64,000 nucleotides of DNA, taken from contig JAIUNI010000011.1 in NCBI GenBank assembly GCA_020161935.1, positions 1-64,000 of the forward strand, in the 5' to 3' direction. Below the pieces are notes generated by a model, which saw nothing but the letters and a program-made list of their open reading frames with translations, had not been told where the DNA came from and did no database searches. Below, one piece after another: positions 32,772 through 41,694 of the stretch. The position numbers were made by a program, and so were the translations under genes. Each line of letters opens with the position of its first letter. Within the stretch, counting starts at the first letter, position 1. Source of the stretch: Chloroflexota bacterium (GTDB lineage: Bacteria; Chloroflexota; Anaerolineae; Aggregatilineales; Phototrophicaceae).

Positions 32772-33896
32772 ATGACTGTTGAGCAATCCCCATCCTTTAC
32801 CCGATCAAACCGAATGTTAGCCCTCGATGTCGTACGCGGCTTCGCCATGCTGTTGATGCTCATCAGCCACAGCAGTTGGTGGCTCGATGATCTCGATTAC
32901 GGCGTGGCCTATGGTTGGGATAACATGATCGCCCCCAACCTCCGTGCGCCGGAAAGCATCATCGGCTTCGTCCTCCAATTGGCGACACCCGCATTTTTCC
33001 TGCTTGGCGGCTTCAGCATCGCCCTTTTTGCCGACTCGCGGCGGCGCAAAGGCTGGAGCGAGTGGCGCATCACCCGCTTCCTATTCACGCGCGGTATCGT
33101 CCTCATCATCCTCGACCTTGCTGTCATGAATCTTCAGCTCAACCCACCGTACTACTCCGAGCATATGTCAGTCCTGACGGGCATGGGCATCTGTGTGTGC
33201 GTCATGGCGTGGCTGCGGCGGCTGGATTGGCGCGGTATGGCAGTCTTGGCGCTCATCGTGCTGCTCGGTACGCAGTTCTACTACCACAGCCTCACCATCG
33301 CGGGGGAATGGCCGCGCGAAGAATCGGTTCTCCGCGCCGTGCTGCTGGCTCCCAGCGTCGAGGACATCACATGGAAAACCCAGTTCCCCGCGCTGCCGTG
33401 GCTGCCAGTTGTTCTGCTCGGCTTCATCACCGCCACGCTGGTTCTGCGTAAGGGATTGTCGTTGGGCAAACTGTCGCTTTGGTTGGGGGCAGGCTGCTTG
33501 GCACTCTTTACCGCCAATATGTTCATCGGCGACCTGTGGAGTTTGTATCCCGATAACCCCCTCATCTTCGGCAAGCACCCGCCCGACTTCGCCTATCTCT
33601 CGCTCTACACCGGCTTGGCCTTCCTGCTCATCGCCCTCTATAACCGCTTGCAGCACCTCACCATGACCCAACCGCGCAAAGTGCTGGTCATCTTGGGGCA
33701 GTCGTCGCTGTTCTTCTACATCATCCATGTGCGCTTAATCGAACTCATCAGCCCGATCATCGCCCCGTTACAGCTTCCCGCCCTCGAACGTTCCCTGTTG
33801 ATCGTCCTGATGGTGCTGCCCATCGCCGTCCTCGCCTGTGCCGTCTACCGCCTCGTCAAGCGCAAACACCCGCACAGCGTCCTGCAATATCTCTAA
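32772..33896 (+). CDS. DUF1624/heparan N-acetyltransferase-like membrane protein
   Basis: 374 residues with about ten membrane segments. The N-terminal motif RMLALDVVRGFAMLLMLISHSSWW and the segment PAFFLLGGFSIALFADSRRR-KGWS are the DUF1624 signature, related to the acyltransferase 3 and heparan-alpha-glucosaminide N-acetyltransferase families. The histidine in LISHSS and one in YIIHVRLIELISP may be functional. It probably acylates a membrane or cell-wall sugar. It is preceded by an AGGAACAACC site and followed by a short GGCAAA/TTTGCC hairpin at 33905-33919. Confidence 0.85.
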   Translation: MTVEQSPSFTRSNRMLALDVVRGFAMLLMLISHSSWWLDDLDYGVAYGWDNMIAPNLRAPESIIGFVLQLATPAFFLLGGFSIALFADSRRRKGWSEWRITRFLFTRGIVLIILDLAVMNLQLNPPYYSEHMSVLTGMGICVCVMAWLRRLDWRGMAVLALIVLLGTQFYYHSLTIAGEWPREESVLRAVLLAPSVEDITWKTQFPALPWLPVVLLGFITATLVLRKGLSLGKLSLWLGAGCLALFTANMFIGDLWSLYPDNPLIFGKHPPDFAYLSLYTGLAFLLIALYNRLQHLTMTQPRKVLVILGQSSLFFYIIHVRLIELISPIIAPLQLPALERSLLIVLMVLPIAVLACAVYRLVKRKHPHSVLQYL

Positions 33897-33904
33897 CCTT
33901 TATC

Positions 33905-33919
33905 GGCAAAAGATTTGCC
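33905..33919 (+). terminator. Short hairpin after the DUF1624 gene
   Basis: GGCAAA and TTTGCC with an AGA loop, 8 nt after the stop codon. Sequence resembles the central part of the GGTTTGCC-type hairpins. Confidence 0.4.
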
Positions 33920-33986
33920 CACGGTTTGAAAATTCGAACCATCACGTCAGAATTTTTGTGCTATAATAGGTTTAGTAGCGGTTACA

Positions 33987-34167
33987 GGTAACACCACACT
34001 AAACGGTGGAAATTCATTTTGTGTCGATTTCATCGCAAAATGAACCATAAAAGTCTTTAAAGTCCCTCGCCCTGAGGGAGAGAGCTGATGGTGGAGTGAG
34101 CCTGCGAACGTACCATCGTGGGGGTGAGGGCTTAAAATAATCATCCACCACTTAATGCAGTCCTACC
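33987..34167 (+). mobile_element. MITE-like element, copy 2
   Basis: 181 bp with 24-bp imperfect terminal inverted repeats: 33987-34010 (GGTAACACCACACTAAACGG and TGGA) and 34144-34167, whose complement reads GGTAGGACTGCATTAAGTGG and TGGA. The body contains CGCAAAATGAACC, GCCTGCGAACGTACCATCGT and TGAGGGCTTAAAATAATCAT, all shared with the reverse-complement of copy 1 at 2569-2746. Non-coding. Confidence 0.75.
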
Positions 34168-34175
34168 CGGTTACA

Positions 34176-34300
34176 GGTAACACCACACTAAACGGTGGAT
34201 ACTATTTTATAGCAACCTCCTATGGACGGTGAGCCATAAAAGTCTTTAAAGCCCCTCCCTGTTACTACGGGGAGGGGTTGGGGTGGGGTCGAATTTACCC
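34176..34300 (+). mobile_element. MITE-like element, incomplete copy 3
   Basis: Starts 8 nt after copy 2 with the same end (GGTAACACCACACTAAACGG) and the same preceding CGGTTACA, and keeps CCATAAAAGTCTTTAAAGCCCC, but loses similarity after the GGGGAGGGGTTGGGG stretch. No matching right end was found. The right boundary is approximate. Confidence 0.55.
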
Positions 34301-34390
34301 GCCACCAAACCACATGCATCACTTACTTCGCAACCACCATCATGATATGGATGGGATCGATCCAAAACGCAACACACTGGAGCAGCGCTG

Positions 34391-35176
34391 ATGGACATGA
34401 ATGGGCAATCGGGTTCGTCTGGAAATGAAATGATTGTGGTGGGCTTGGTTCACCCACGTGGTAGCGGCGGTTTTTCAATCCGCACCCCGATATGGACACT
34501 AAGATTCACCTTTTCCGCTTGGCGAGACGCTAACAATGTTTTGCACCGAACGGATTTGCTCGTCAAAGGCGATATGACCCACGATCAATTAAATGATCTG
34601 ATGAAGGACATACACAGCCTCAGTATTGTCAAAGTTCGCATCCGAAACTTCAATAATGGCACAGCAGAATTTGTGGAATTAATCGACTCAAATGTAGAGA
34701 CTGATCGCGAATTGAACCAGATCGCCGCTGAAATATCTCAGCCGCTAACCTATGAGCATAGTCGCTTTGGAACTTTTACATTTGATCGAAGAGTGAGTTG
34801 GTGGCAGACTTCTTTGGAATGGGTTGGACAACCGATACGGCTCGACCTCCCGGGCGAGGCCGATTCCCCGCCGGATGATGACCTACTCCAAACGGTGACC
34901 GAACTCTGGAACAACCAGTCCCTGTGGAATCAGCGCGTCATGGACTTTGCCGTTCAGGAAAAGCTGCCTTTGAAAAATGAAATGTGGCTGGATGATGATG
35001 AACAACCATTGTCACCCGATGAATTCAAAGCTCGCATGTCATTAGAATCGATCTCCATCTATATAGAGGGCGGCTTTGCCTTCTGGCACGATGACGGCGA
35101 CTTATTCTTCGGTCACTCGATTTTAGTCACAGGAAATTTACAAGATGGCCCTACTGATACGGATATTCCGGGGTAA
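34391..35176 (+). CDS. DUF2262 family protein
   Basis: 261 residues, soluble. The C-terminal half carries the DUF2262 pattern: LWNQRVMDFAVQEKLPLKNEMWLDDDEQPLSPDEFKARMSLESISIYIEGGFAFWHDDGDLFFGHSILVTGNL. The N-terminal half (WTLRFTFSAWRDA, DMTHDQLNDLMKDIHSL) is a separate beta-rich part. The function is unknown; DUF2262 is often encoded near polymorphic-toxin or immunity loci, but no toxin gene is recognisable here. The codons are AT-richer than in flanking genes, which suggests acquisition. A GGAG lies about 12 nt before the ATG. Confidence 0.75.
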   Translation: MDMNGQSGSSGNEMIVVGLVHPRGSGGFSIRTPIWTLRFTFSAWRDANNVLHRTDLLVKGDMTHDQLNDLMKDIHSLSIVKVRIRNFNNGTAEFVELIDSNVETDRELNQIAAEISQPLTYEHSRFGTFTFDRRVSWWQTSLEWVGQPIRLDLPGEADSPPDDDLLQTVTELWNNQSLWNQRVMDFAVQEKLPLKNEMWLDDDEQPLSPDEFKARMSLESISIYIEGGFAFWHDDGDLFFGHSILVTGNLQDGPTDTDIPG

Positions 35177-35391
35177 TTCACATGCGCGGCGAAACGCTCC
35201 CTCACAACCGCCATTTTGTGAACAGCGGCGGATTGCTCCCGTAAATCTGCCGCAGTTGTGTCATTTCAGCGGTTACAGCCGAGCCTCCTGCCGTCATAAA
35301 ATGTCAATTCAGCGGATACAAGGGAGCTTCCCGCCCGTCATTTCAGCGGAACTTTTGCAATTTATTCAATATTTGCAACATTTACTGCATT

Positions 35392-35952
35392 TCAACTTGC
35401 AGCCCCGCCCCGCTCCCACTCGCGCCGCAGCATCGCGTACAGGTACATATCGTAGCGCTGCCCATCCCGTTCGAGGAACTCGCGGTAAACACCCTCACGT
35501 TGGAAGCCCAGCTTCTCGTAAACGTGGATCGCCGCTTCGTTGTAGCTAAACACCGTCAGTTGAATGCGGTGGAGGTTCAGTTCGCGGAAGGCAAAGTCCA
35601 GCACCAAATCCAGTGCCTCCGAGCCGTAACCCCGGCTGCGGTATTCCGGCTCGCCGATAGCAATCGTCAGCCAACTGTTGCGGTGCGTCCACAACACGTC
35701 ACCCAACTCGACAAAGCCGATCAGGTCATCACTCAGCAGGACACGGATGCCAAAGAGGAAGTGTTCCCGTCCCCGCTGCCCCTCGCGTATCCACTCGCCC
35801 ACCTGCGACTCGCTCTTGGGGTAAGCGGCGTTCGCGTCGAGTAAACGCAGGTAACTGGCATCATGCTGCCAACCAGCAACCGTCGCGGTATCGGCGGCAT
35901 TCAACGGCACGAGCCGGACGCGCGTGCCTTCAAGTAACGATGTAAGGGTCAT
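35392..35952 (-). CDS. GNAT acetyltransferase, RimJ/RimL-like
   Basis: 186 residues. The acetyl-CoA site is visible in YRSRGYGSEALDLVLDFAFRELNLHRI, and the C-terminal NEAAIHVYEKLGFQREGVYREFLERDGQRYDMYLYAML is typical of the RimJ/RimL N-terminal acetyltransferase branch. The substrate, a protein N-terminus or a small molecule, is unknown. The start codon overlaps the stop codon of the preceding gene (TAATG), so translation is coupled although the two proteins seem unrelated. Confidence 0.9.
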   Translation of the reverse strand: MTLTSLLEGTRVRLVPLNAADTATVAGWQHDASYLRLLDANAAYPKSESQVGEWIREGQRGREHFLFGIRVLLSDDLIGFVELGDVLWTHRNSWLTIAIGEPEYRSRGYGSEALDLVLDFAFRELNLHRIQLTVFSYNEAAIHVYEKLGFQREGVYREFLERDGQRYDMYLYAMLRREWERGGAAS

Positions 35953-36902
35953 TATTTTATGGGCAGCTCAACCCGAAATATCCAGTAAATAGTATTGTCT
36001 TTTAAGCCATCAGTCCGTACATTCATACGAGCGAGATGCCGCCCCCCCGCAAGTCGGCTTGTATCCAGATATAACCTTAGGCTGCCGTAATCCGTTTCAC
36101 GAATACAAATTTCTTGCTGAGGGATGACATTTCCATCAATAGATAGAGTGAGATTATCAACTAAAAATTGGATACTATCAAATGGCTTGGTATCTAATTC
36201 AATTGGGATGCCCTCATTCAAGACAAAATATGGGCAGTCAAAGGAATTAACCTGTACGGCAACATTGGATAATCGCCGCACAAAATCAGGTGTTGGTTGA
36301 GGGTTATTCTCGAGATGCGTGGTAGTTGGTATGAGTGATGACTGAATGGCTATTTGCTCAAGCGGCTCAATATTAAATGCCCATTCGTAGCGATGCATTT
36401 TCCCTGATGTTGAAGTAATTTCTATAACACCCTTGTGCGTACCCATTTCTAGTTGCGATAAATATCTACCGAAACAGATATGCATCGGTGTGGTAAGGTA
36501 GGAACCAAGTAATTGGTTTTTATCGTCGTAGACATGACTAATACTCGCATTGTTCCAAAAGATGGACATATCATCTCGGAACAGCGTGATTTCATCATCA
36601 ATTTGGACACGAATTGGATGCGGTTGGGCTGTTTCGGTTCGGTCACCGTTTTCCCAATAATGGCGCTGATTGGTAACAACACACACATTTGTGCCGCTAC
36701 GAAGACCTATTACTTCTACTGTAAAAGGTTTACTCGCATTATCTGAGGGAGACGAAAAGACTTCAATCTTAATCGGGGTTACAGCATCAGCATAGATTGG
36801 CGGGGCGATTGTTCCGCAGCCTACACATATCAAACAAACAAGTAAAGTGGACAGCAATCTTCCAGCGGAAATATGGGGTGCTGTCAGATTGATGTTCCGC
36901 AT
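35952..36902 (-). CDS. Secreted or lipid-anchored hypothetical protein
   Basis: 316 residues from the ATG at 36902, placed 10 nt after the upstream gene; a longer frame exists from 36962. Residues 10-32 are hydrophobic (LLSTLLVCLICVGCG) and end in a cysteine like a lipobox, though the -3 residue is cysteine rather than leucine. The mature part is beta-rich with paired cysteines (NVCVVTNQ, FDCPYFVL, EICIRET). No family recognised. It is AT-richer than neighbours. It ends in a TAATG overlap with the GNAT gene. Confidence 0.65.
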   Translation of the reverse strand: MRNINLTAPHISAGRLLSTLLVCLICVGCGTIAPPIYADAVTPIKIEVFSSPSDNASKPFTVEVIGLRSGTNVCVVTNQRHYWENGDRTETAQPHPIRVQIDDEITLFRDDMSIFWNNASISHVYDDKNQLLGSYLTTPMHICFGRYLSQLEMGTHKGVIEITSTSGKMHRYEWAFNIEPLEQIAIQSSLIPTTTHLENNPQPTPDFVRRLSNVAVQVNSFDCPYFVLNEGIPIELDTKPFDSIQFLVDNLTLSIDGNVIPQQEICIRETDYGSLRLYLDTSRLAGGRHLARMNVRTDGLKDNTIYWIFRVELPIK

Positions 36903-36912
36903 CAAAAGGGGT

Positions 36913-37425
36913 TTAACGCTCCCCACCCTGATTACCCAACAACCGCTTCTTGCGTTCCTCAATCAATGCTTTGGCATCCAACGTAGCGGCCTTCTGGCTG
37001 GCCTCGGCTTCCAATCGCTTGGACTCAGCCGCGATCTGTTCCGGTGTTTTGACCTCAAAGTCCTCATCCAACAGTTCGCGGTTCTTGACCTGCGGTTCGG
37101 CCTTCGCGGCAGGCGGTGGCGCGGCGGCTTCGGCGGGTTGGGCAGAAGGGGCAGCGTTCACCTTCCCCTGTACCACCACCGGCGGCTTCTCCTCCACCAT
37201 GCGCGAGGCCGCAGCCATCACCGTACTGCCAGCCGTTTGCGCCGTGCGGAATAACGCACCCATGCTGCGCCCCGCTGTCAGCCGACCGAGGATAAACGCC
37301 ACCACGCCCGTAATCGCAATCGGGATAATCGAGCCGATCAGCGTGCTTAAAATATTCATGCCGAGGATGACCAGCACAATCGCGCCAATCGCCAGCAGCA
37401 CGTTTCGGAAGTTAATGTTATTCAT
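36913..37425 (-). CDS. Small membrane protein with Ala/Pro-rich linker
   Basis: 170 residues. Two hydrophobic helices at about 7-45 (NVLLAIGAIVLVILGMNILSTLIGSIIPIAITGVVAFILGRL) anchor it, followed by a Pro/Ala/Glu-rich stretch and a charged helical C-terminus (ESKRLEAEASQKAATLDAKALIEERKKRL). The ATG at 37425 has AAAAGGATTTGGTG upstream. No family is recognised. It lies 47 bp from the endonuclease III gene on the same strand. Confidence 0.7.
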   Translation of the reverse strand: MNNINFRNVLLAIGAIVLVILGMNILSTLIGSIIPIAITGVVAFILGRLTAGRSMGALFRTAQTAGSTVMAAASRMVEEKPPVVVQGKVNAAPSAQPAEAAAPPPAAKAEPQVKNRELLDEDFEVKTPEQIAAESKRLEAEASQKAATLDAKALIEERKKRLLGNQGGER

Positions 37426-37489
37426 CACCAAATCCTTTTCCAACTGCGGCTGATTATACCGCGAGAAATCCTGATTGAGCCGCAGAGAA

Positions 37490-38152
37490 TTACCCTCGCC
37501 GCACCACGCCCACCTTCGGGCAGATGTCGTTCAACGGGCAGCGCGGACACTGTGGGTAGGTCGGTAGGCAAATCGCCCGCCCGAACATCACCATCAGCGC
37601 ATTCCAATGCGGCCACATCTCACGCGGCAGCACCTGTTTCAGTTCGTCGTTGACCTTCGGCGGCTGCTTGGTCGTCGGCTTCACCAACCCCAGCCGGATG
37701 CCAATCCGCGCCACATGCACATCCACCGTGATATTGTCATAGATGCCGTAGCCGACCGCCAGCGTCAGCACCGCCACCTTCCAACCCACACCCTTGTATT
37801 CCATCAGCCCTTCGATGGTACGCGGCACTTCACCACCGTTCGCGGCCACTTTCTCGGCGATGTCCCGCACGTAGCGGACTTTCCCCTCAAAGTACATCAC
37901 CGGACTAATTGCTTTACGGATTTGCTCGTCGCTGAGTTGCGCGATGCCTTCCGGTGTATCCGCCAGCGCCAGCAGGTTATTGATCGCGGCTGTGGTATTT
38001 TCCTCGCGCGTTTGGGCGCTCAACATCCCCGCCAGCAGCGCCTTAAACGGCTGCCCCTCAAAATGGCTCAGGCTGGTCGGCTGCCAGTGCTGTTCGTCGC
38101 GCGTTTGTGTCAGCCGGTCATAAATCTCGCGGACACGAGTCGGTTCGTCCAT
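37490..38152 (-). CDS. nth: Endonuclease III, DNA glycosylase/AP lyase
   Basis: 220 residues. The helix-hairpin-helix and catalytic lysine 125 are in YKGVGWKVAVLTLAVGYG, the catalytic aspartate 144 in NITVDVHVARIGIRLGL, and the iron-sulfur cluster loop in CLPTYPQCPRCPLNDIC with the exact C-x6-C-x2-C-x5-C spacing. It removes oxidised pyrimidines and nicks abasic sites. The glycine-tryptophan in GVGWK replaces the usual GVGRK, a minor variant. An AGAGGCGAAT site precedes the ATG. Confidence 0.93.
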   Translation of the reverse strand: MDEPTRVREIYDRLTQTRDEQHWQPTSLSHFEGQPFKALLAGMLSAQTREENTTAAINNLLALADTPEGIAQLSDEQIRKAISPVMYFEGKVRYVRDIAEKVAANGGEVPRTIEGLMEYKGVGWKVAVLTLAVGYGIYDNITVDVHVARIGIRLGLVKPTTKQPPKVNDELKQVLPREMWPHWNALMVMFGRAICLPTYPQCPRCPLNDICPKVGVVRRG

Positions 38153-38534
38153 ATTCGCCTCTATGAAATGTATCGAACCCTTCTCTACCCCATCAGGACT
38201 TCCCTTTCTCTGCTTGCGGGGAAAGGGGCTGGGGGATAGGGGTTCTGAACCTCCGCTTCGTCATGTTGCGCTCAGTATAAGGCGGATTAAGGGCGGCTTT
38301 TGCTCAGTAGATGGTTAACGCGGGGTATAGAGTAGAGAATTGGATGCGTCTATGCGATAATGCGGGGTATACACATCCTCCATTATGAACGACTTATATA
38401 ATAAGTGTGTTAGTCTTTTATACCCCTCTCCGCTGCACACTCAAGTAGGTTTTTAAGCCCTTCTCCCTTGCTTGCGGGGGAGAAGGGTTGGGATGAGGGG
38501 GTTCAACCTGTCCATTTACGAGCCACGCGAATAG
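38153..38534. other. Intergenic region with hairpin repeats
   Basis: No gene. Two related hairpin-forming repeats are present, at about 38196-38243 (CTTCCCTTTCTCTGCTTGCGGGGAAAGG and a GGGGG tail) and 38455-38510 (CCCTTCTCCCTTGCTTGCGGGGGAGAAGGG and GATGAGGG). They share TGCTTGCGGGG with pairing CCCTTCTCCC and GGGAGAAGGG arms. The rest is AT-rich. Confidence 0.6.
38455..38510. repeat. Hairpin repeat with CCCTTCTCCCTTGCTTGCGG arm pair
   Basis: CCCTTCTCCC and GGGAGAAGGG make a 10-bp stem around a TTGCTTGCG loop, 25 nt upstream of the U32 peptidase gene. A degraded sister lies at 38196-38243. Confidence 0.55.
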
Positions 38535-41045
38535 ATGATGCACCTAAAACCTGAAATTATGAGTCCGGCAGGCTATTGGCCCCAACTGAACGCCGCAGTT
38601 GAGGCGGGGGCGGATGCCGTTTACTTCGGCCTCAAGCACTTCACCGCCCGCGCCAAAGTCGGCTTCACCCTCACCGAACTGCCGGATGTCATGCGGACGC
38701 TGCACAGCCGGGGCGTAAAAGGTTACGTCACTTTTAACACGCTGATCTTCGACCACGAACTGCGCGAGGCCGTCAAAACCATCGAGCAGATCGCGAAGGC
38801 CGGTGCCGATTCACTGATCGTTCAGGACGTGGGTATCGCCCAACTCGCCCACCAGATCGCGCCGCATGTCGACATTCACGGCAGCACGCAGATGAGCATC
38901 ACCAGTGCGGAAGGCGTGGCGCTGGCGCAGCGTTTCGGGGTCAGCCGCGTCGTACTGGCGCGTGAACTCTCGCTCAAAGAAATCGCCGCCATCCGCGAAC
39001 AAACCGACTGCGAACTCGAAATGTTCGTTCACGGCGCGTTGTGTGTGTCTTATTCCGGCCAGTGCTTCTCGTCGGAAGCATGGGGCGGACGCAGCGCCAA
39101 CCGGGGTCAGTGCGCTCAAGCCTGCCGCCTGCCGTATGAACTCATCGTGGATGATGTGCTCAAGCCGCTGGGTGATGCCCGTTATCTACTCTCCCCCGGT
39201 GATTTGTATGCGCTGCATCAAGTACCTGAAATTATGGAAATCGGTATCTCGACCCTCAAAATCGAAGGCCGCTACAAAGACGAGAACTACGTCGCCCTCA
39301 CGACCAGCGCCTACCGCCAAGCCGTCGATGCCGCGTGGGAACAGCGCCCGAACCCTGTCACCCCGCAGCAGGAACTCGCGATTGAGCAGGTCTATTCGCG
39401 CGGCTTGGGGGCCTACTTCGTCAGCGGAACCAACCACCAAGAAGTCGTCAGCGGTCGCTCACCCCGTCACCGTGGTGTGCTGTGCGGTCGGGTAACGCAG
39501 GTCAACAAAGATCGGGTAGTGATCGAACCGAGCGATATTCGGGATACTGCCCCACTGAAAGCCGGTGACGGTATCGTTTTTGATGCCGCCGATTGGCGCA
39601 CGCCCGAAGCCAAAGAAGAAGGTGGGCATCTCTACACCGTCAATCCGGTTGGCAAGCGGCTGGAACTCACCTTCGGCAACCGCGAGATCGACTTCTCGCG
39701 CATCCGCGTCGGCGATTGGGTATGGCGCACCCATGATGTCAACGTCGATAAAGCCGCGAAGGTCTATACACAGGCCAGCGCGCCCATCCACAAGCAGGAT
39801 GTCAACGTCCACGTCGTCGCTCAAGCCGGACAGCCGCTGTCACTCACATGGTCGCTGGCAAAGCAGCCCGAACTCGCCGTCAGCGTGCAGTCCGATGAAG
39901 TCCTGACCCGCGCCAACAGCCGCAGCGTCACGGCTGAATATCTGCATCAGCAGTTGGGGCGCTTGGGTAATACCGTCTACCAGCTTGGCGACCTCACCAC
40001 CGACCTTGATGGCGATCCGTTTATCCCCAGTTCGCTGCTTAACCGTTTGCGCCAGGAAGCAGCCGAACAGTTAAGCCACCTGCAATCCAACCAGCCCATC
40101 GGCAAGACTGAAAACCCCGTCGCTAGGTTGAACGAAGCTATCGCAGCCGTCGAGCATTATGCGCGTGAAACGGTCACACCGCAGCTTCACCTGCTTGTCC
40201 GCACACCCGAACAGCTCGAAGCAGCACTCGCGCTAAAGCCTGCCAGCATCACTCTTGATTACCTCGAACTCTATGGTTTGCGTCCCGCCGTCGAACAGAT
40301 CAAGGCCGCTGGCATTATCGCTCGTGTCGCCAGTCCGCGCGTCCTCAAACCCCACGAGCAGCGCGTGGTGAACTTCCTGCTGCGGTTGGATTGTGCCATT
40401 CTGGTGCGTTCCGGCGGCCTCTTGGAAGCCTTGCAGGGTCGTCACCAGCACCCGCTCATCGGGGATTTCAGCCTGAACGTCGCCAATCAGATCAGCGCCG
40501 ACACCTACTTCAAGCTCGGCGTAGAAACCATCACCCCCACCCATGACCTGAACGCCGACCAGATAGGTAAGCTGGCGGGGGAAATCGGCGGTGGGCGCTT
40601 TGAGGTCATCGCCTATCATCACCTGCCCGTGTTCCATACTGAACACTGCGTTTTCTGCCGCTTCCTCTCCAATGGCACCAGCTATCTTGACTGTGGTCAC
40701 CCCTGCGAAAGCCATAAGGTCGCGCTGCGGGATGTGCAGGGTCGCGCACATCCGGTCATGGCGGATGTCGGCTGCCGCAACACGGTTTTCGGGGCGCAGG
40801 CACAGGTCGCCGCCCGCCACCTCGACGCGATGCTGGGCAGCGGTATCAGCAGTTACCGCCTCGAATTCGTGCATGAAACCGCCGATGAAGTGCGGCAGGT
40901 GGTTGGCGCGTTCCAGCGGTACTTCGCGGGTAAAACCACCTCCGCCGAACTTGACCAGCGGCTGCAAAAGATCGTCGATCAAGGCACGACCGAAGGCTCG
41001 CTGTTCGTACCACCGGATTACCTGAAAGTGCCGGTGATGAAGTAG
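38535..41045 (+). CDS. U32 family peptidase (with C-terminal DUF3656)
   Basis: 836 residues. The U32 hallmark is clear: KPEIMSPAGYWPQLNAAVEAGADAVYFGLKHFTARAK at the N-terminus, the signature ELEMFVHGALCVSYSGQCFSS with RSANRGQCAQACRLPYEL at about 165-205, and a second cysteine cluster (HCVFCRFLSNGTSYLDCGHPCESHK) that may bind iron-sulfur. Related proteins of this size (YhbU/RlhA group) take part in tRNA or rRNA cytidine hydroxylation rather than proteolysis. It stands alone after a repeat-rich gap. ATG 38535 or 38538 are equivalent starts. Confidence 0.9.
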   Translation: MMHLKPEIMSPAGYWPQLNAAVEAGADAVYFGLKHFTARAKVGFTLTELPDVMRTLHSRGVKGYVTFNTLIFDHELREAVKTIEQIAKAGADSLIVQDVGIAQLAHQIAPHVDIHGSTQMSITSAEGVALAQRFGVSRVVLARELSLKEIAAIREQTDCELEMFVHGALCVSYSGQCFSSEAWGGRSANRGQCAQACRLPYELIVDDVLKPLGDARYLLSPGDLYALHQVPEIMEIGISTLKIEGRYKDENYVALTTSAYRQAVDAAWEQRPNPVTPQQELAIEQVYSRGLGAYFVSGTNHQEVVSGRSPRHRGVLCGRVTQVNKDRVVIEPSDIRDTAPLKAGDGIVFDAADWRTPEAKEEGGHLYTVNPVGKRLELTFGNREIDFSRIRVGDWVWRTHDVNVDKAAKVYTQASAPIHKQDVNVHVVAQAGQPLSLTWSLAKQPELAVSVQSDEVLTRANSRSVTAEYLHQQLGRLGNTVYQLGDLTTDLDGDPFIPSSLLNRLRQEAAEQLSHLQSNQPIGKTENPVARLNEAIAAVEHYARETVTPQLHLLVRTPEQLEAALALKPASITLDYLELYGLRPAVEQIKAAGIIARVASPRVLKPHEQRVVNFLLRLDCAILVRSGGLLEALQGRHQHPLIGDFSLNVANQISADTYFKLGVETITPTHDLNADQIGKLAGEIGGGRFEVIAYHHLPVFHTEHCVFCRFLSNGTSYLDCGHPCESHKVALRDVQGRAHPVMADVGCRNTVFGAQAQVAARHLDAMLGSGISSYRLEFVHETADEVRQVVGAFQRYFAGKTTSAELDQRLQKIVDQGTTEGSLFVPPDYLKVPVMK

Positions 41046-41101
41046 AAAACCGCTTCATCTGAAAACAGGTATACTGTCCTAAAAGCATGAGGAATTGAAC
41101 G

Positions 41102-41671
41102 ATGGTGTTTCAAGCTCCCGGCAAACCGATGACCTACGACGAATTTATCATCTTCGCCCTGCTGCCGGAAAACGCCGACCGCAATTTTGAGTTCATCGGG
41201 GGAGAGATTTTTGAAGTGGTATCGAATAATAAAGCATCAGAAATCGCGGGTGTATTTGCCGGGGAATTATACAGTTTCGCTCGACCACGCAAACTCGGTC
41301 GTGTGACGGTTGCTGACGGTGGATATACCATCTCTGGCGAGCAGTATATCCCTGATTGTGCTTTCGTTAGCTACCAGCGCCAACCGCATACTTCTACCGA
41401 AGCCTATCCAAATGTTGCGCCCGAACTCGTTATCGAAGTGCTATCCCCCGGCAATATAAACAGCGCCGATGAGCGCGAAAAACTCGCTCATAAAATCGCG
41501 AACTATTTAGCGGCTGGCTGTGATGTGTGGCTCATTCATCCATCACGGCAAATTGTCGAGGTTTACGTCAGTGGGCAGCCCGTTCAAACGTTTCGTAACG
41601 GAGATTTTCTAGAAGGGCGCGGCATCCTCTCCGGTTTAAAAATAGCCGTTAGTGATTTGTGGCCTTCGTAA
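41102..41671 (+). CDS. Uma2 family (DUF820) putative restriction endonuclease
   Basis: 189 residues of PD-(D/E)XK-like fold. The N-terminal MTYDEFIIFALLPENADRNFEFIGGEIFE, the aspartate in QYIPDCAFVS and the PELVIEVLSPGN/HKIANYLAAGCDVWLIHP block place it in the Uma2 family, very common in cyanobacteria and Chloroflexota. The substrate is unknown; most copies are thought to be defence or transposition relics. A GAGGAATTGAACG site precedes the ATG. Its 5' portion is repeated immediately downstream. Confidence 0.85.
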   Translation: MVFQAPGKPMTYDEFIIFALLPENADRNFEFIGGEIFEVVSNNKASEIAGVFAGELYSFARPRKLGRVTVADGGYTISGEQYIPDCAFVSYQRQPHTSTEAYPNVAPELVIEVLSPGNINSADEREKLAHKIANYLAAGCDVWLIHPSRQIVEVYVSGQPVQTFRNGDFLEGRGILSGLKIAVSDLWPS

Positions 41672-41694
41672 AGATAAGCATGAGGAATTGAACG

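Noticed and set aside
32772..33896. Polysaccharide biosynthesis cluster around the sulfatase and DUF1624 genes
   Set aside because: Only loosely related genes lie nearby, with no glycosyltransferase set or export genes in the same direction.
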